DNA of 64,000 nt from Vreelandella maris (GCF_013371085.1 NZ_JABWCV010000001.1:186001-250000); one strand, 5' to 3'; counted from the stretch's first letter, positions 25,195 through 34,815 are shown. Numbers and translations are program-made. The notes: generated by a model from the letters alone, not told the origin.

Positions 25195-26769
25195 ATGTCT
25201 CACTCCTCAACTATGGGGACTGCGTCGGGGATGCGTAGTGGTTTCCAGCGCGATCATCATGTCACCGTAAAACGTTTACACAGCGAGAAAGTACGTCTTC
25301 TGTACGATAACTTATGGCAGCCCGTGCTTAGCAGTGTATTGGCAGGGGTGTTGTTAGTGGCTGCCATGTGGCCGGTAGTGGCGAGCTGGATACTGCTGAC
25401 CTGGCTTGCAGTCTTGACCTTTGTGTCGTTGGCTCGCCTTGCCTTGGCCTACTATTTTCGCCGCTTACCCGCACAACAGCAGCAGCGCCGCCGTTGGTTA
25501 CACCGGTTCAGTATCGGGGCGATTGCGGCTGGCTGCGTGTGGGGGGCTGGTGGGATATTTCTGTTTACCGGTGAAAACCATGGCCAGGTAGCCGCGCTTT
25601 CCATCGTGCTGGCAGGTATTTCTGCCGGAGGGGTGACCACTCTATCTGCGGTATGGTGGGTGGCGCTTGGCTTTATCCTACCGATCATACTGCCCCTGCT
25701 GGTGCAGTTTTTGTTATTGGGGACGCCGCTGGCGATTCTAATTGGCGCCATGCTAATCCTGTTCTTAGGCCTGATTATTACTACCAGTCGACGCCTAAGC
25801 CGCATTATTCACGACAATATTTCCCTGCGGGTGAGCATGTCTGCTCGCGAAGTGCAGTTGCAAGAAAGTGAACACCGCTATCGCTCTATCTTTCAACGTT
25901 CTCCGCTGGGCGTGCTGCATTTTGATGAACATGGCCAAGTTACGGACTGTAATAGCAAACTGTTGGATATCCTGGGGGTTAACCGTGCGCAGCTGCTAGG
26001 CTATCGCATGTTATCCCATTCGGCGGATAGCGGAGTGGCAAAGGCTGTGCGCAACGCGCTAGCCAAAGGCACTGGCTATTACGAAGGAACCTACTATCTG
26101 CCCAAGGCTAGCGCGGGAACGCCCCTGCGTGCCTTCTTCAATGGCGTACATAGCGCAGGTAACGAGATGGTTGGCGGTGTAGCGATTATCGAAGATTTTA
26201 CCGAGCGTAAGCGCGCCGACGCGATTATTTACCGTCAAGCCTACTATGACTCACTCACGGATTTGCCCAATCGTCGCCTGTTTATAGAGCGATTAGCTAC
26301 CCTCTGCAATGAGAAGCAAACTGAACAGCAGGGTGGTTTGTTGATGTTTTTAGATTTAGACCGCTTCAAGCTGATTAACGATACCTGGGGGCACGCCACC
26401 GGGGATGATTTGCTGGTGCAAGTAGCCCGCCGCCTAGAAGGCTGCCTGCGCGAAGGCGACATGGCCGCACGGCTTAGCGGCGACGAGTTTGTCCTGCTGG
26501 CGCTGCTTGAAGAAGAGACTGAGGTAGACATGGAAGCCGCTGCTGAGGCTTATATGCGCGCTGTTCAGCAGGCGCTCTCTGAACCTTATCGGCTTGAAAG
26601 CCGCTGGGTGGAGGTAACACCCAGCATGGGATACACCTGCTTTATGGCGGCTGATTGTGACGATGAAGAATTGCTTAAGCAGGCCGATATTGCGATGTAC
26701 CGCGCGAAAACGGAAGGGCGCGCACGCCTGCGCCGCTTTAAGCCCTGGATGCGGGATGCCATGCATTAA
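25195..26769 (+). CDS. Membrane diguanylate cyclase with PAS domain
   Basis: 524 residues. Residues about 42-195 hold five or six membrane segments with short loops, a sensory membrane domain I cannot assign to a named family. Residues about 225-335 are a PAS domain (YRSIFQRSPLGVLHFDEHG), and 345-515 a GGDEF domain starting at YDSLTDLPNRRLF. The active loop is SGDEF near residue 426, a permitted variant of GGDEF, and REGD five residues before it forms an RxxD inhibitory site for c-di-GMP. It should therefore make c-di-GMP at the inner membrane under product control. No EAL domain. The signal is unknown. It is a single gene. Confidence 0.9.
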   Translation: MSHSSTMGTASGMRSGFQRDHHVTVKRLHSEKVRLLYDNLWQPVLSSVLAGVLLVAAMWPVVASWILLTWLAVLTFVSLARLALAYYFRRLPAQQQQRRRWLHRFSIGAIAAGCVWGAGGIFLFTGENHGQVAALSIVLAGISAGGVTTLSAVWWVALGFILPIILPLLVQFLLLGTPLAILIGAMLILFLGLIITTSRRLSRIIHDNISLRVSMSAREVQLQESEHRYRSIFQRSPLGVLHFDEHGQVTDCNSKLLDILGVNRAQLLGYRMLSHSADSGVAKAVRNALAKGTGYYEGTYYLPKASAGTPLRAFFNGVHSAGNEMVGGVAIIEDFTERKRADAIIYRQAYYDSLTDLPNRRLFIERLATLCNEKQTEQQGGLLMFLDLDRFKLINDTWGHATGDDLLVQVARRLEGCLREGDMAARLSGDEFVLLALLEEETEVDMEAAAEAYMRAVQQALSEPYRLESRWVEVTPSMGYTCFMAADCDDEELLKQADIAMYRAKTEGRARLRRFKPWMRDAMH

Positions 26770-26789
26770 AGCGGCGTTGAAAGGACCTG

Positions 26790-27608
26790 TTACGCTATCT
26801 GCCCGCTCAGCAATAGCCATAGCGCGATTAATGCAAAGTGGCCGGGATACCACGCTAACCATAGACGTCGCGGCATCGCCAAGTTAATGGCAGGGATGCG
26901 CTGGGCCTCCCCTGCGGCAAGTATCAGCACCACCACACAAGTGCCTACGGTAAATGACTTGGCCATGTCAGACGCATTCATCTGCCCAGCAATCCAGAGA
27001 ACGGGAAACGCCGCTAACCCGGCCCACAGGCGCGACTGAAAGTCACTGTCCGCTTGGCTCAAGGCATGCATGGCAAACATCAATAGCGGAATCAGCAACA
27101 ACCCGTTATGGCCATACTCGACCCAAAACCCCAATAGGTACCAAACGGTAACCCCGAGCGCGGCACCGGCGAGTAGCCAGGGCATAGTGAGCGTTTGCTG
27201 CTGGTAATGCTGCCAGCCTTGGCGCACTAATGTTCCTAAGGCCAGGCCACTGGCGAGCGTAAAGCAGACATTCAGAATAAAGGCGTTAGACGTGCGCGGC
27301 ATCAACATGTAAGGGAGTTGGGCAACCAGACCAATCACCAAGATACGCCGCGAGTAGCGCAGCGGGTTGCGGGTATTAAAGAGCCCATGCCAAGCGACCA
27401 TGGCGGCAAACAGAGGGAAGGCAATGCGGCCAATGGAAGATCCCGCCCAGCTCAAATCCCAGTCACCGGGCAATATGTAGCGAGTGAGGTGATCAATGGT
27501 CATGGTGAGCAGCGCCAGCCATTGCCCCCAGCCTGTCCAGTGAGAAGAAGGACGCAGTGTCGCAGCAGCCTCTTGAGCCACCGAGTGGGCGGCTGATTTT
27601 TCAACCAT
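26790..27608 (-). CDS. TraX family membrane protein
   Basis: 272 residues with seven or eight hydrophobic segments. WLALLTMTIDHLTRYIL, GRIAFPLFAAMVAWHG and the late EYGHNGLLLIPLLMFA fit the TraX family, named after the F-pilin acetylase; chromosomal members are presumed membrane acyltransferases with unknown substrates. No conjugation genes are nearby, so a pilus role is unlikely. ATG 27608 has AAGGAGG upstream. Convergent with the diguanylate cyclase, 20 bases apart. Confidence 0.82.
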   Translation of the reverse strand: MVEKSAAHSVAQEAAATLRPSSHWTGWGQWLALLTMTIDHLTRYILPGDWDLSWAGSSIGRIAFPLFAAMVAWHGLFNTRNPLRYSRRILVIGLVAQLPYMLMPRTSNAFILNVCFTLASGLALGTLVRQGWQHYQQQTLTMPWLLAGAALGVTVWYLLGFWVEYGHNGLLLIPLLMFAMHALSQADSDFQSRLWAGLAAFPVLWIAGQMNASDMAKSFTVGTCVVVLILAAGEAQRIPAINLAMPRRLWLAWYPGHFALIALWLLLSGQIA

Positions 27609-27788
27609 GGTACCTCCTTGTAAATCTGCGTTGAGAAATAAAGACCTGCATTTTGTAAACGAGTTCGCTGAATTGGCTTAACGTTTCTCAACGTCGCGAC
27701 AACTATGCGATGGAGTTTACTCGGTTTCGTGGCTACTTGGTGGTTGTTGCGGTTAGTGGTTACTTAAGCGGGGTGGGAATTCAGCGTC

Positions 27789-27816
27789 AGAGAGAAGAGA
27801 GAGAAGAGAGAGGAGG
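27789..27816. repeat. Purine-rich simple repeat (GAGAGAA type)
   Basis: Short repeated AGAGAGAAG units between the TraX gene start and the end of the binding-protein gene. Low-complexity tract with no visible gene. Confidence 0.6.
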
Positions 27817-27850
27817 TATGCAGGAGACTGTCTGAGAGGTTACTTGAATA

Positions 27851-27876
27851 CCTCCCCGGCGCTTACGCCGGGGAGG
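27851..27876 (-). terminator. Hairpin after the amino acid binding-protein gene
   Basis: CCTCCCCGGCG (27851-27861), CTTA, CGCCGGGGAGG (27866-27876), a perfect 11-base stem 9 bases downstream of the stop on the minus strand. The T-run is poor. Confidence 0.65.
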
Positions 27877-27885
27877 AGAGAGCGG

Positions 27886-28665
27886 TTACTCAGCGTCTTC
27901 TTCACCAAAGTAACGGGCGTAGATTTCGTCGTAAGTACCGTCTTCTTGCACTTCAGCGAGTGCTTCGTTGAATTTTTCGGCCAGTGCTTCGTCGCGTTGA
28001 CGGAAGGCGATGCCGAAGCCGTCCCCGAAGTACTCTTTCGGCTCGCTAATGCGCTCACCTACGACGACGTATTCTGCTTCGTCGCTTTCCAGTAGGGTCG
28101 ATTGGCCAATCGGGAAGTCGAGGAAGACGATATCCAGGCGCTCGGCGGCCATATCCAGCACCATGTCATCGGCGGTGGAGTAGCGGCTGATTTCAGCCAC
28201 GTCACTGAAATTGTCGGTAACGTAGTTGTCCTGCAGTGTGCCGCGTTGAACGCCGATCGTCATGCCTTCCAGCGTTTCTTTGGTGGCTTCGCTGATACCC
28301 AGGTCGCTGGCGGCGAACCAGGCGGACGGCATGGTGATGTAGGGATCTGAGAACAGTACTTGCGCACGACGCTCTTCATTGATCGTCATGGACGACATAA
28401 TGGCGTCGTAGTTGCGAGACATTAACCCTGGAATGATGCCATCCCACGCTTGCTCGACCCATTCACAGGTAACGCCCATGCGGTCGCACAGCTCGTTGCC
28501 CAGATCGATATCAAAGCCGGTGAGCTCGCCTTCAGCGGTGCGGAATTCCATCGGCTCGTAAGGTACATCAACGCCAATACGGACGTTGTCGTAGTCACGT
28601 GCTTGTGCTGAGGAGGCGGCCGCTACTGCTAAGCCGAGTAGTGAAAGAGTTAGTAATTTTTTCAT
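27886..28665 (-). CDS. Basic amino acid ABC transporter, periplasmic binding protein
   Basis: 259 residues with a signal peptide (MKKLLTLSLLGLAVAAASSAQA). The mature part is a SBP_bac_3 domain of the HisJ/ArgT/ArtJ group: VRIGVDVPYEPMEFRTAEG, LTGFDIDLGNELCDRMGV, DAIMSSMTINEERRAQVLFSDPY and IGVQRGTLQDNY. It should deliver arginine, lysine, ornithine or histidine to the permeases encoded upstream. Arginine is favoured because astE lies beyond the ATPase gene. It comes after a 180-base gap from the second permease; a hairpin in that gap (about 28693-28722) may allow separate, higher expression. Confidence 0.9.
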   Translation of the reverse strand: MKKLLTLSLLGLAVAAASSAQARDYDNVRIGVDVPYEPMEFRTAEGELTGFDIDLGNELCDRMGVTCEWVEQAWDGIIPGLMSRNYDAIMSSMTINEERRAQVLFSDPYITMPSAWFAASDLGISEATKETLEGMTIGVQRGTLQDNYVTDNFSDVAEISRYSTADDMVLDMAAERLDIVFLDFPIGQSTLLESDEAEYVVVGERISEPKEYFGDGFGIAFRQRDEALAEKFNEALAEVQEDGTYDEIYARYFGEEDAE

Positions 28666-28849
28666 CTTATTACTCCGTATAAAGCGGGTTCACTTGAGAG
28701 TGATCCCCGTTTTTAACTGACAAATAGTTGTTAGCCGACAATTAAACTAACCCAGGTTGGCGCTGACGAAAAGAGCTTACCTGCCTGAGAACCAACGTTT
28801 GTTTGACGGTTTCATCCTTTTTTCATGATTAACGGTCTTGGCGGCGTAC

Positions 28850-29572
28850 TTATGGATTTAGATGCGCCAGCAGCTTTTTCTCCAAATAACGGAAGAAGAA
28901 TAAAATCGCAAAGGTTAAGCACAGGTAGATAGCGGCTACGAACAAAAACGCTTCAAATGGCGCGTAGTAGCGTGCATAGACAAAGCGAGCGGCACCGGTC
29001 AAGTCCATCAAGGTGACCACGCTGGCAATAGCGCTGGCGTGGAGCATAAAGATCACTTCATTGCCGTAGGCGGGCAGGGCGCGGCGGAAGGCACTAGGTA
29101 GAATAATGCGTCGCATCATTAAGCGTGGTGACATGCCATAGGCTCGGGCGGCTTCAATCTCGCCTTGGGCGGTAGCTTTGATAGCGCCGCGGAAGATCTC
29201 GGTGGTGTAGGCGGCGGTGTTCAGCGTAAAGGCGATTAATGCGGGGTAGAAAGCTTCGCGCAGCACTGGCCATAAAAAGGTGTCTTGAATGCCGTCAATA
29301 AACACCACGCCGTAATAGATGATATAGAGCTGAATCAACAGCGGCGTACCGCGAAATACGTAGGTATAAAAATAGATCGGTAGGCTAATCCATTTATGCT
29401 TCGAGCTGCGCATGATCGCTAGTGGCACGGCAATTATTAGCCCGGCGACAAGTGACAAGAAGACTAACTGGGTGGTGGTGACTAAACCTTCCCAATAGTA
29501 GCCCAGCGTATCGGCGGTAAAAATGGTATTGCCAGCGAGTAGGTCATTGAACCAAGTGGAAATGTCGAGCAT
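28850..29572 (-). CDS. Basic amino acid ABC transporter permease (HisM/ArtM type)
   Basis: A 240-residue inner-membrane permease of the HisM group. TPLLIQLYIIYYGV and the cytoplasmic loop EIEAARAYGMSPRLMMRRIILPSAFRRALPAY with the EAA motif are visible; about five membrane segments. ATG 29572 follows the stop of the other permease by 1 base, with GGAGG upstream; the open frame extends further but overlaps the upstream gene without need. It forms the channel as a heterodimer with the upstream permease. Confidence 0.9.
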   Translation of the reverse strand: MLDISTWFNDLLAGNTIFTADTLGYYWEGLVTTTQLVFLSLVAGLIIAVPLAIMRSSKHKWISLPIYFYTYVFRGTPLLIQLYIIYYGVVFIDGIQDTFLWPVLREAFYPALIAFTLNTAAYTTEIFRGAIKATAQGEIEAARAYGMSPRLMMRRIILPSAFRRALPAYGNEVIFMLHASAIASVVTLMDLTGAARFVYARYYAPFEAFLFVAAIYLCLTFAILFFFRYLEKKLLAHLNP

Positions 29573-29573
29573 A

Positions 29574-30275
29574 TCACTGACCTCCAAAGCCGATGTCGTA
29601 GCGTTTTTGCAGCCGCGCAAAAATCCATTCGGAGACGCTGGCGATCAATAGGTAAGCCACGGCGACCGGGATCAGGAAGGTGAACGGCTCGTGGGTGGCG
29701 CGAGAGGCTTCAGCGGCCACGCGTACCATGTCGGTTAACCCAATCACGGATACCAGCGCAGTGGTTTTGAGCAAGACCATCCAGTTGTTGGAAAGTCCCG
29801 GCAGCGCATGGCGCATCATTTGCGGAAAGCGAATGCGGCGAAATACCAGGCTACTACTCATGCCGTAGGCCTTGCCCGCTTCGATCTGACCGTTATCCAC
29901 CGCCATAAAGGCGCCGCGAAAGGTCTCACCCATATAAGCGCCGAAGATAAAACCAATGGTGAGCACGCCGGCAGCGAAGGCGTTGAAGTTAATGTAGATA
30001 TCGATGTCGTAGTTGTAATAAAGCATATCGCTGATGGCGTTGACGCCGATCTGGCCGCCAAAAAACAGCAACATCATCAATACGAGATCCGGTACGCCGC
30101 GAATCAGCGTGGTGTAAACCGTAGCCGTACGCCTTAAAAACCAATTACGCGACATCTTCGCGGTGGCGGTTAGCAGCCCCAAAATAATCGCTAAAATCAG
30201 CGATAACACCGCCAATTGAATAGTCACGCCAGCCCCCTCGATCAGCCGGGGACCATAACCTTGCAAATCAATCAT
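29574..30275 (-). CDS. Basic amino acid ABC transporter permease (HisQ/ArtQ type)
   Basis: A 233-residue inner-membrane permease of the HisQ group: YTTLIRGVPDLVLMMLLFFGGQ, the EAA loop QIEAGKAYGMSSSLVFRRIRFPQMMRHALPGL, and about five hydrophobic segments. GAGG lies before the ATG. It stands between the ATPase gene (15 bases upstream) and the partner permease (1 base downstream), so all three are one operon. Confidence 0.9.
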   Translation of the reverse strand: MIDLQGYGPRLIEGAGVTIQLAVLSLILAIILGLLTATAKMSRNWFLRRTATVYTTLIRGVPDLVLMMLLFFGGQIGVNAISDMLYYNYDIDIYINFNAFAAGVLTIGFIFGAYMGETFRGAFMAVDNGQIEAGKAYGMSSSLVFRRIRFPQMMRHALPGLSNNWMVLLKTTALVSVIGLTDMVRVAAEASRATHEPFTFLIPVAVAYLLIASVSEWIFARLQKRYDIGFGGQ

Positions 30276-30290
30276 GGTGAGCCTCGCGGA

Positions 30291-31061
30291 TCAGTATTTG
30301 GGAGCCAGGAATTGCTGCAGGCGCGGTGATTGCGGATTGCCTAGCACTTGATCCGGCGGGCCCGCTTCTTCTACCAAACCCTGGTGAAGGTAGATCACTT
30401 GGCTGGAGACATCGCGGGCGAAGCTCATCTCGTGGGTGACGACCACCATGGTGCGGCCTTCTTCGGCCAATCCGTGCATGACTTTTAACACATCGCCAAC
30501 CAACTCGGGGTCAAGGGCGGAGGTGGGCTCGTCAAACAACATGACTTCAGGGTCCATCGCCAGCGCCCGCGCAATGGCGCCACGCTGCTGCTGCCCGCCA
30601 GACATCTGCGCCGGATAGGCATTGGCGCGGGCACTTAAACCCACGCGGTCGAGCAGTGCGTGGGCGTGTTCCAGGGCTTCTTTTTTGGGTTTTTTCAGTA
30701 CATGAATTGGCGCTTCAATGATGTTTTCCAGCAGCGTCATGTGAGCCCACAGGTTAAAACTTTGAAACACCATGGAGAGCTTGGCACGCATTTGCACCAC
30801 CTGCTTCCAATCTTCGGGCTCGCGGCCGTGCTTGGTGGTTTTAAAGCGAATAGGTTCGCCGTGAACAATGAGGTCGCCATCATCAGGCTGTTCAAGCAAG
30901 TTCATGCAGCGCAAAAAAGTACTTTTACCCGACCCAGAAGCACCAATCAGGGTTATCACGTCGCCCTTTTGAGCTTGTAGTGAGAGTCCTTTCAGAACTT
31001 CCGTATCGCCAAAGCGCTTTTTAATATTACGCACTTCAAGGGGAGTAGGCGTAGCGGCCAT
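30291..31061 (-). CDS. Basic amino acid ABC transporter ATPase (HisP/ArtP type)
   Basis: A 256-residue ATP-binding subunit. Walker A GASGSGKST at 40-48, ABC signature SGGQQQR at 154-160, Walker B VMLFDEP at 173-179 and the switch region VVTHEMSF. The HisP-type insert with KHGREPEDWKQVVQMR is present, which points to the histidine/arginine group rather than glutamine transporters. ATG 31061 with CTGGAG upstream is chosen; a TTG at 31094 in the same frame is less likely. First gene of the transporter operon. Confidence 0.93.
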   Translation of the reverse strand: MAATPTPLEVRNIKKRFGDTEVLKGLSLQAQKGDVITLIGASGSGKSTFLRCMNLLEQPDDGDLIVHGEPIRFKTTKHGREPEDWKQVVQMRAKLSMVFQSFNLWAHMTLLENIIEAPIHVLKKPKKEALEHAHALLDRVGLSARANAYPAQMSGGQQQRGAIARALAMDPEVMLFDEPTSALDPELVGDVLKVMHGLAEEGRTMVVVTHEMSFARDVSSQVIYLHQGLVEEAGPPDQVLGNPQSPRLQQFLAPKY

Positions 31062-31290
31062 AACATTGGCTCCAGTACAGAGTTGCCGCAGCAACTGGTT
31101 GGTTTGATGCGGCTGGCGCGAAAAAAGGGGCGATTCTATCAGGCTGAGCGCATTATGCGCGCTTTCCTTATAACATTAAGCACTCGACGTTAGTCGTATC
31201 TAAGTCGAGCACTCTGTTATCGCCTCATCGTTATTATTGTCAATCTCTCTAACGCTAGGATGGTCTTTCGGAGGGCCTTAACGCTGAACC

Positions 31291-32268
31291 CTATGTAACC
31301 GGTGCCACCAACAGCGCCGCACGGGCACCTACTTCTACATTGGCGTTAGGGAAGACCACGTGAAGGGGCGTCTCACCCACTCGGAATTCTCCAGCTTCTC
31401 CATCTTGCGCCAGCAGCGTGCCAGGCTCAAAACGGTTGAAGTTGGCCGTGTCTTCGGCAAAACAGAGCTGAAAGTCATCTGATTGGCGAATCAACTCATG
31501 CTGTACCTTAAAAAACTGCATTTGCGAGGCTGGCTGGTGGGCCGGAGAGTGCCCTTCACTTAACGCTGTGAGCAGGGCAAGCATCGGTTTTAGAGACGCC
31601 AAATCGTTTTGACCGAAGGGCGCCACGCGGCCCAGTTCAAACGTAAAGGCCTGGGCGGCGTGATAGTGCTTGCTGTAGTGGGAGAATGTCCAGCTGTGCT
31701 GATGTTGGTGTAGCACCGCCTGCATATCCGCAGCGGCGAGCCACCCCCATTGCTCAGCGTCGGTAGAGGAGTCGGCAAATGGTTCGACAACGAAGCGGGG
31801 ATAACGGCTATCCCGGATGGCGGTGTGTAGGTCGTAGTGCAGTTTGGGTAGCCCTGAATGGCGGGCGTAAAAGTCATCCACGGCGGCCATTAATGCTCGG
31901 GCGCGTTCCGGCTCTTCGCCTTCAGCGTGTAATTCACGCTTAAACAGCCGGTTCAGGTTAGTGGTCATAAACCGCTGCTGTGCTTTAAGCGCGGGTAGGT
32001 TTCCAAGGATGACTAGCACGGGCGCGCCAAGTATGGCGCTACCGGCTTCCAGGCAGCTGAGCCATTCACCGATCAGTTCAACGGGCGCGGTTTCATTACC
32101 GTGGATAGCCGCTGAAAAAATGCACGCGTGGGCCGCGTGGCTTGCCGTATTCGGTGTGAGCTCCAAAACGCCCGGTGCATACAAGTGGTAGCTACCGCTT
32201 GGGAAGACGCCTTGCTTTTTGTCCGGGAGCTGCTCGTCAAGCGACCAGTCGAGCCATTGGCCTAGCAT
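31291..32268 (-). CDS. astE: Succinylglutamate desuccinylase
   Basis: A 325-residue zinc enzyme for the last step of the arginine succinyltransferase pathway: N-succinylglutamate is split to succinate and glutamate. Zinc ligands are visible in IHGNETAP (His, Glu) and LHYDLHTAIRDSRYP (His); NLNRLFKRE and the late AFTFELGRVAPFGQND are also typical. ATG 32268 has AAGGAG 6 bases upstream; the open frame before it has no family features. The other ast genes are not in the window. It lies about 230 bases upstream of the transporter operon on the same strand, so uptake and catabolism of arginine are probably linked. Confidence 0.93.
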   Translation of the reverse strand: MLGQWLDWSLDEQLPDKKQGVFPSGSYHLYAPGVLELTPNTASHAAHACIFSAAIHGNETAPVELIGEWLSCLEAGSAILGAPVLVILGNLPALKAQQRFMTTNLNRLFKRELHAEGEEPERARALMAAVDDFYARHSGLPKLHYDLHTAIRDSRYPRFVVEPFADSSTDAEQWGWLAAADMQAVLHQHQHSWTFSHYSKHYHAAQAFTFELGRVAPFGQNDLASLKPMLALLTALSEGHSPAHQPASQMQFFKVQHELIRQSDDFQLCFAEDTANFNRFEPGTLLAQDGEAGEFRVGETPLHVVFPNANVEVGARAALLVAPVT

Positions 32269-32418
32269 TGTCAGCTCCTTAGTCTCTGTTTTTAGTGTCG
32301 TTGTCGTTATAAAAAGTGAGCCTAGCATTACCACGCTAACCGTTTGCCACAAGACACTAGGTCGTTCGCATGTAAAAGCCCAGCGTATTCGTGAAAAGCA
32401 TAAGGGAGACGGCATTAA

Positions 32419-32451
32419 AAAAAGCGCCCATGCGATGCATGAGCGCTTTTT
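32419..32451 (-). terminator. Terminator after the hemerythrin gene
   Basis: AAAAAGCGC (32419-32427) with GCGCTTTTT (32443-32451), inner stem CATGC / GCATG around GAT. T-runs lie on both sides, so it can act in both directions; it ends the minus-strand hemerythrin transcript. Confidence 0.88.
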
Positions 32452-32467
32452 CAAGCTGCGTGTCGAG

Positions 32468-32908
32468 TTACGCTGAGCGCTGGCGCTCCATTTCCTGCTG
32501 ATACTCACTGGCAAGGGAGGTTTTTTGGTTGTCTGGTAGGCCTCGGCCAGCCAACTGGAACACTTCCTGCTCTTCTTCATCAAGGTGGTGAGTCACTAAA
32601 TGCTGTAGCTGTTTAGCATGGGTCAGCCAGTTAGTGGCGCTGTAGTCGGTTTCATCGAGAAGTTCTATAAGCTCATCAATTTCATGATGTTCGGCCACGC
32701 TGTGACGAGCCTTTTCCTGGGTCAAATCCATTTCCATCAGCGGGATGTAGAAAGCGCGCTCTTCGGCTGCGGCATGACCATGCAGCTCTTTTTTCACTTG
32801 CTTATAGAGTGAGTCGCGCTCGTCGCTATCTCCATGAGTCTCAATCAAGCGGGCAAGCAGATCACGCTGAATATCATGATCCTTGCGCAGGGCTTCAAAA
32901 ATCGTCAT
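32468..32908 (-). CDS. Hemerythrin HHE domain protein
   Basis: A 146-residue four-helix protein with the metal-binding pattern of the hemerythrin HHE family: His11 (LRKDHD), the cluster HGHAAAEE at 43-50, HHEID at 74-78 and HLVTHHLDEEE at 103-113. Members bind a di-iron centre and O2 or NO, or serve in repair and stress sensing; the role here is not defined. ATG 32908 has AAGGAG 6 bases upstream; the longer open frame is not family-like. Divergent from wrbA with about 200 bases between. Confidence 0.88.
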   Translation of the reverse strand: MTIFEALRKDHDIQRDLLARLIETHGDSDERDSLYKQVKKELHGHAAAEERAFYIPLMEMDLTQEKARHSVAEHHEIDELIELLDETDYSATNWLTHAKQLQHLVTHHLDEEEQEVFQLAGRGLPDNQKTSLASEYQQEMERQRSA

Positions 32909-33110
32909 TCCAGACTCCTTGGATACGTTTAGGTAGGCAAGACCAAAGCTAGTGGGGGTTTGCGTAAAGTGCAAGCTGCCGTTCGTCGATGAAATCGATG
33001 CCCGCGGACGAAAACATTCGCTTTTAACTACGCTTGAGTGCGCTATGTTGGGGTTATCGTTAACTGGGTTTAAGCCCATCGCACCGCAAAATGAAGCCAA
33101 GGAGATAGCA

Positions 33111-33710
33111 ATGACAAAGGTACTGGTACTTTATTATTCCATGTACGGTCATATCGATACGATGGCACACGCCGTTGCAGAGGGCGCGAAAAGCGTCAGT
33201 GGCGTTGAAGTCACCGTTAAGCGCGTGCCTGAAACCATGCCAGCGGAAGCCTTTAAAAACGCAGGTGGCAAGCAGGATTACGATACGCCGGAAGCGACGC
33301 CGCAAGAACTCGCTGATTACGATGCGATTATCTTCGGTACGCCAACCCGATTCGGCAATATGACCGGGCAAATGCGTACTTTCCTGGATCAAACCGGTGG
33401 CCTATGGGCTAACGGCGCACTTCGCGGCAAAGTTGCCAGCGTGTTTACGTCTACCGGTACGGGCGGTGGTGATGAAATGACCATTACCTCTACGTGGACC
33501 ACGTTGGCTCACCACGGCATGATCATTGTACCGATTGGTTATGGCCTTGAAGAGCAGTTCGATATTTCCAAAGTGAGCGGCGGCACGCCCTACGGCGCTG
33601 CGACCCTTGCTGGCGGCGATGGCTCTCGCCAGCCCGATGAGCGCGAGCTCAAAATTGCTCGTTTCCAGGGTGAGCTAGTCGCCAAGACAGCGGCTAAACT
33701 AGCCAGCTGA
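33111..33710 (+). CDS. wrbA: NAD(P)H:quinone oxidoreductase, WrbA type IV
   Basis: A 199-residue flavodoxin-like enzyme. FMN site: [42 protein letters not shown] and [15 protein letters not shown] are signature WrbA segments. It reduces quinones by two electrons and protects against redox cycling. ATG 33111 has AAGGAGATAGCA upstream; the frame continues back to 32952 but without family residues. A strong bidirectional terminator follows. Confidence 0.95.
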   Translation: MTKVLVLYYSMYGHIDTMAHAVAEGAKSVSGVEVTVKRVPETMPAEAFKNAGGKQDYDTPEATPQELADYDAIIFGTPTRFGNMTGQMRTFLDQTGGLWANGALRGKVASVFTSTGTGGGDEMTITSTWTTLAHHGMIIVPIGYGLEEQFDISKVSGGTPYGAATLAGGDGSRQPDERELKIARFQGELVAKTAAKLAS

Positions 33711-33733
33711 TGAAGTGGTAGTTCATAACGTAA

Positions 33734-33767
33734 AAGCCTCGCTGGCATTGTCCAGCGAGGCTTTTTT
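33734..33767 (+). terminator. Bidirectional terminator, wrbA / SMP-30 gene
   Basis: AAGCCTCGCTGG (33734-33745), CATTGT, CCAGCGAGGCTT (33752-33763), then a T-run. It separates the convergent genes wrbA and the SMP-30 protein. Confidence 0.92.
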
Positions 33768-33786
33768 ATGGGTGATATCGACACCG

Positions 33787-34815
33787 CTAGGCGCCGCGTG
33801 CAGCGGTGTAAATGGTGTAAACGGATTGGCTGGCGGTCATAAATAACCGGTTACGATTCGCACCAGCAAAACATACATTGGAACAGACTTCAGGCAGCAA
33901 AACCCGCCCCAGCAGCGTGCCTTCCGGCGAGAAAACCACGACGCCATCAATACCTTCGCCACCGTTGGCGCTCGACCAGATATTGCCATCCATGTCGCAG
34001 GCCATGCCGTCGAAAATGGTATCTTCGCTGGTAACGACCACTTGGCGATCACTCACGCTTTTGCCATCTTCGCCAAGCGACCAGCGAATGATTCGCGCAG
34101 GTTCATCGAAATGGGTGGGGGCACTGTCACTGGCGTAGAAACCCTTGCCATCCGGTGTTAGTACAATACCGTTGGGTTTAAAAATATCGTCGGTCAGCAG
34201 GATAGGTTCATCAAGGCTGTCATCGACGTAATAGATAGCGGTTTCAAGTTCCAGATCACGCTTCTTGCCCTCATAGTCGAAGTGGGCGCCGTAACCGGGA
34301 TCGGTAAAGATCACACCACCCGACGGGAGCGCCACCACGTCATTGGGGGCATTGAGTGGCTTGCCTTGATAGCGCTCGGCAAGCACCGTGGTGCTGCCAT
34401 CCCATTCGTAGCGTAACACCCGAGAAGGGTAGTGCTCGCAAGCAATTAGCCGGCCCTGGTGATCAAAGGTATTACCGTTAGAGTGGCCAACGTTGTCTCT
34501 TAAAACGCTGACCTGGCCAGTCGCTTCGTCCCAACGCATCTGCTTGGCTCGGGGGATATCGCTGAACACAACGTAACGGCCCACGGCATTCCAGGCCGGC
34601 CCCTCTGTCCATAGCCCGCCACTCCAGTGGCGCTCCAGCGGGCTATTAAAAATCATGTAGTCACTGAAGCGCTGATCCTCAACTTTCCAGGCATCAATGG
34701 GGTAGCGAGCGGGAGCGGACCCTGGCGGGGCCTGCATGGCAAACAGCTGGGGGGAGGTACCGACTGCGGCCAGAGCGGCCGTTGCCGAGAGAAACTGACG
34801 GCGTCCAAGTTTCAT
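33787..34815 (-). CDS. SMP-30/gluconolactonase family protein with Tat signal
   Basis: 342 residues. The N terminus MKLGRRQFLSATAALAAVG is a twin-arginine signal, so the protein is exported folded to the periplasm. The mature part is a six-bladed propeller of the SMP-30/gluconolactonase type: TEGPAWNAVGRYVVFSDIP, GHSNGNTFDHQGRLIACEH, LNAPNDVVALPSGGVIFTDPGYG and KPNGIVLTPDGKGFYASDS, with metal-site residues in the Glu of TEGPAW, the Asn of APND and the Asp of ASDS. It likely hydrolyses a sugar lactone; the substrate is unknown. Confidence 0.88.
   Translation of the reverse strand: MKLGRRQFLSATAALAAVGTSPQLFAMQAPPGSAPARYPIDAWKVEDQRFSDYMIFNSPLERHWSGGLWTEGPAWNAVGRYVVFSDIPRAKQMRWDEATGQVSVLRDNVGHSNGNTFDHQGRLIACEHYPSRVLRYEWDGSTTVLAERYQGKPLNAPNDVVALPSGGVIFTDPGYGAHFDYEGKKRDLELETAIYYVDDSLDEPILLTDDIFKPNGIVLTPDGKGFYASDSAPTHFDEPARIIRWSLGEDGKSVSDRQVVVTSEDTIFDGMACDMDGNIWSSANGGEGIDGVVVFSPEGTLLGRVLLPEVCSNVCFAGANRNRLFMTASQSVYTIYTAARGA

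Noticed and set aside
31095..31290. Possible regulatory hairpin between astE and the ABC operon (CTCGAC / GTCGAG arms)
   Set aside because: The arms are short with a long loop; not distinguishable from chance.
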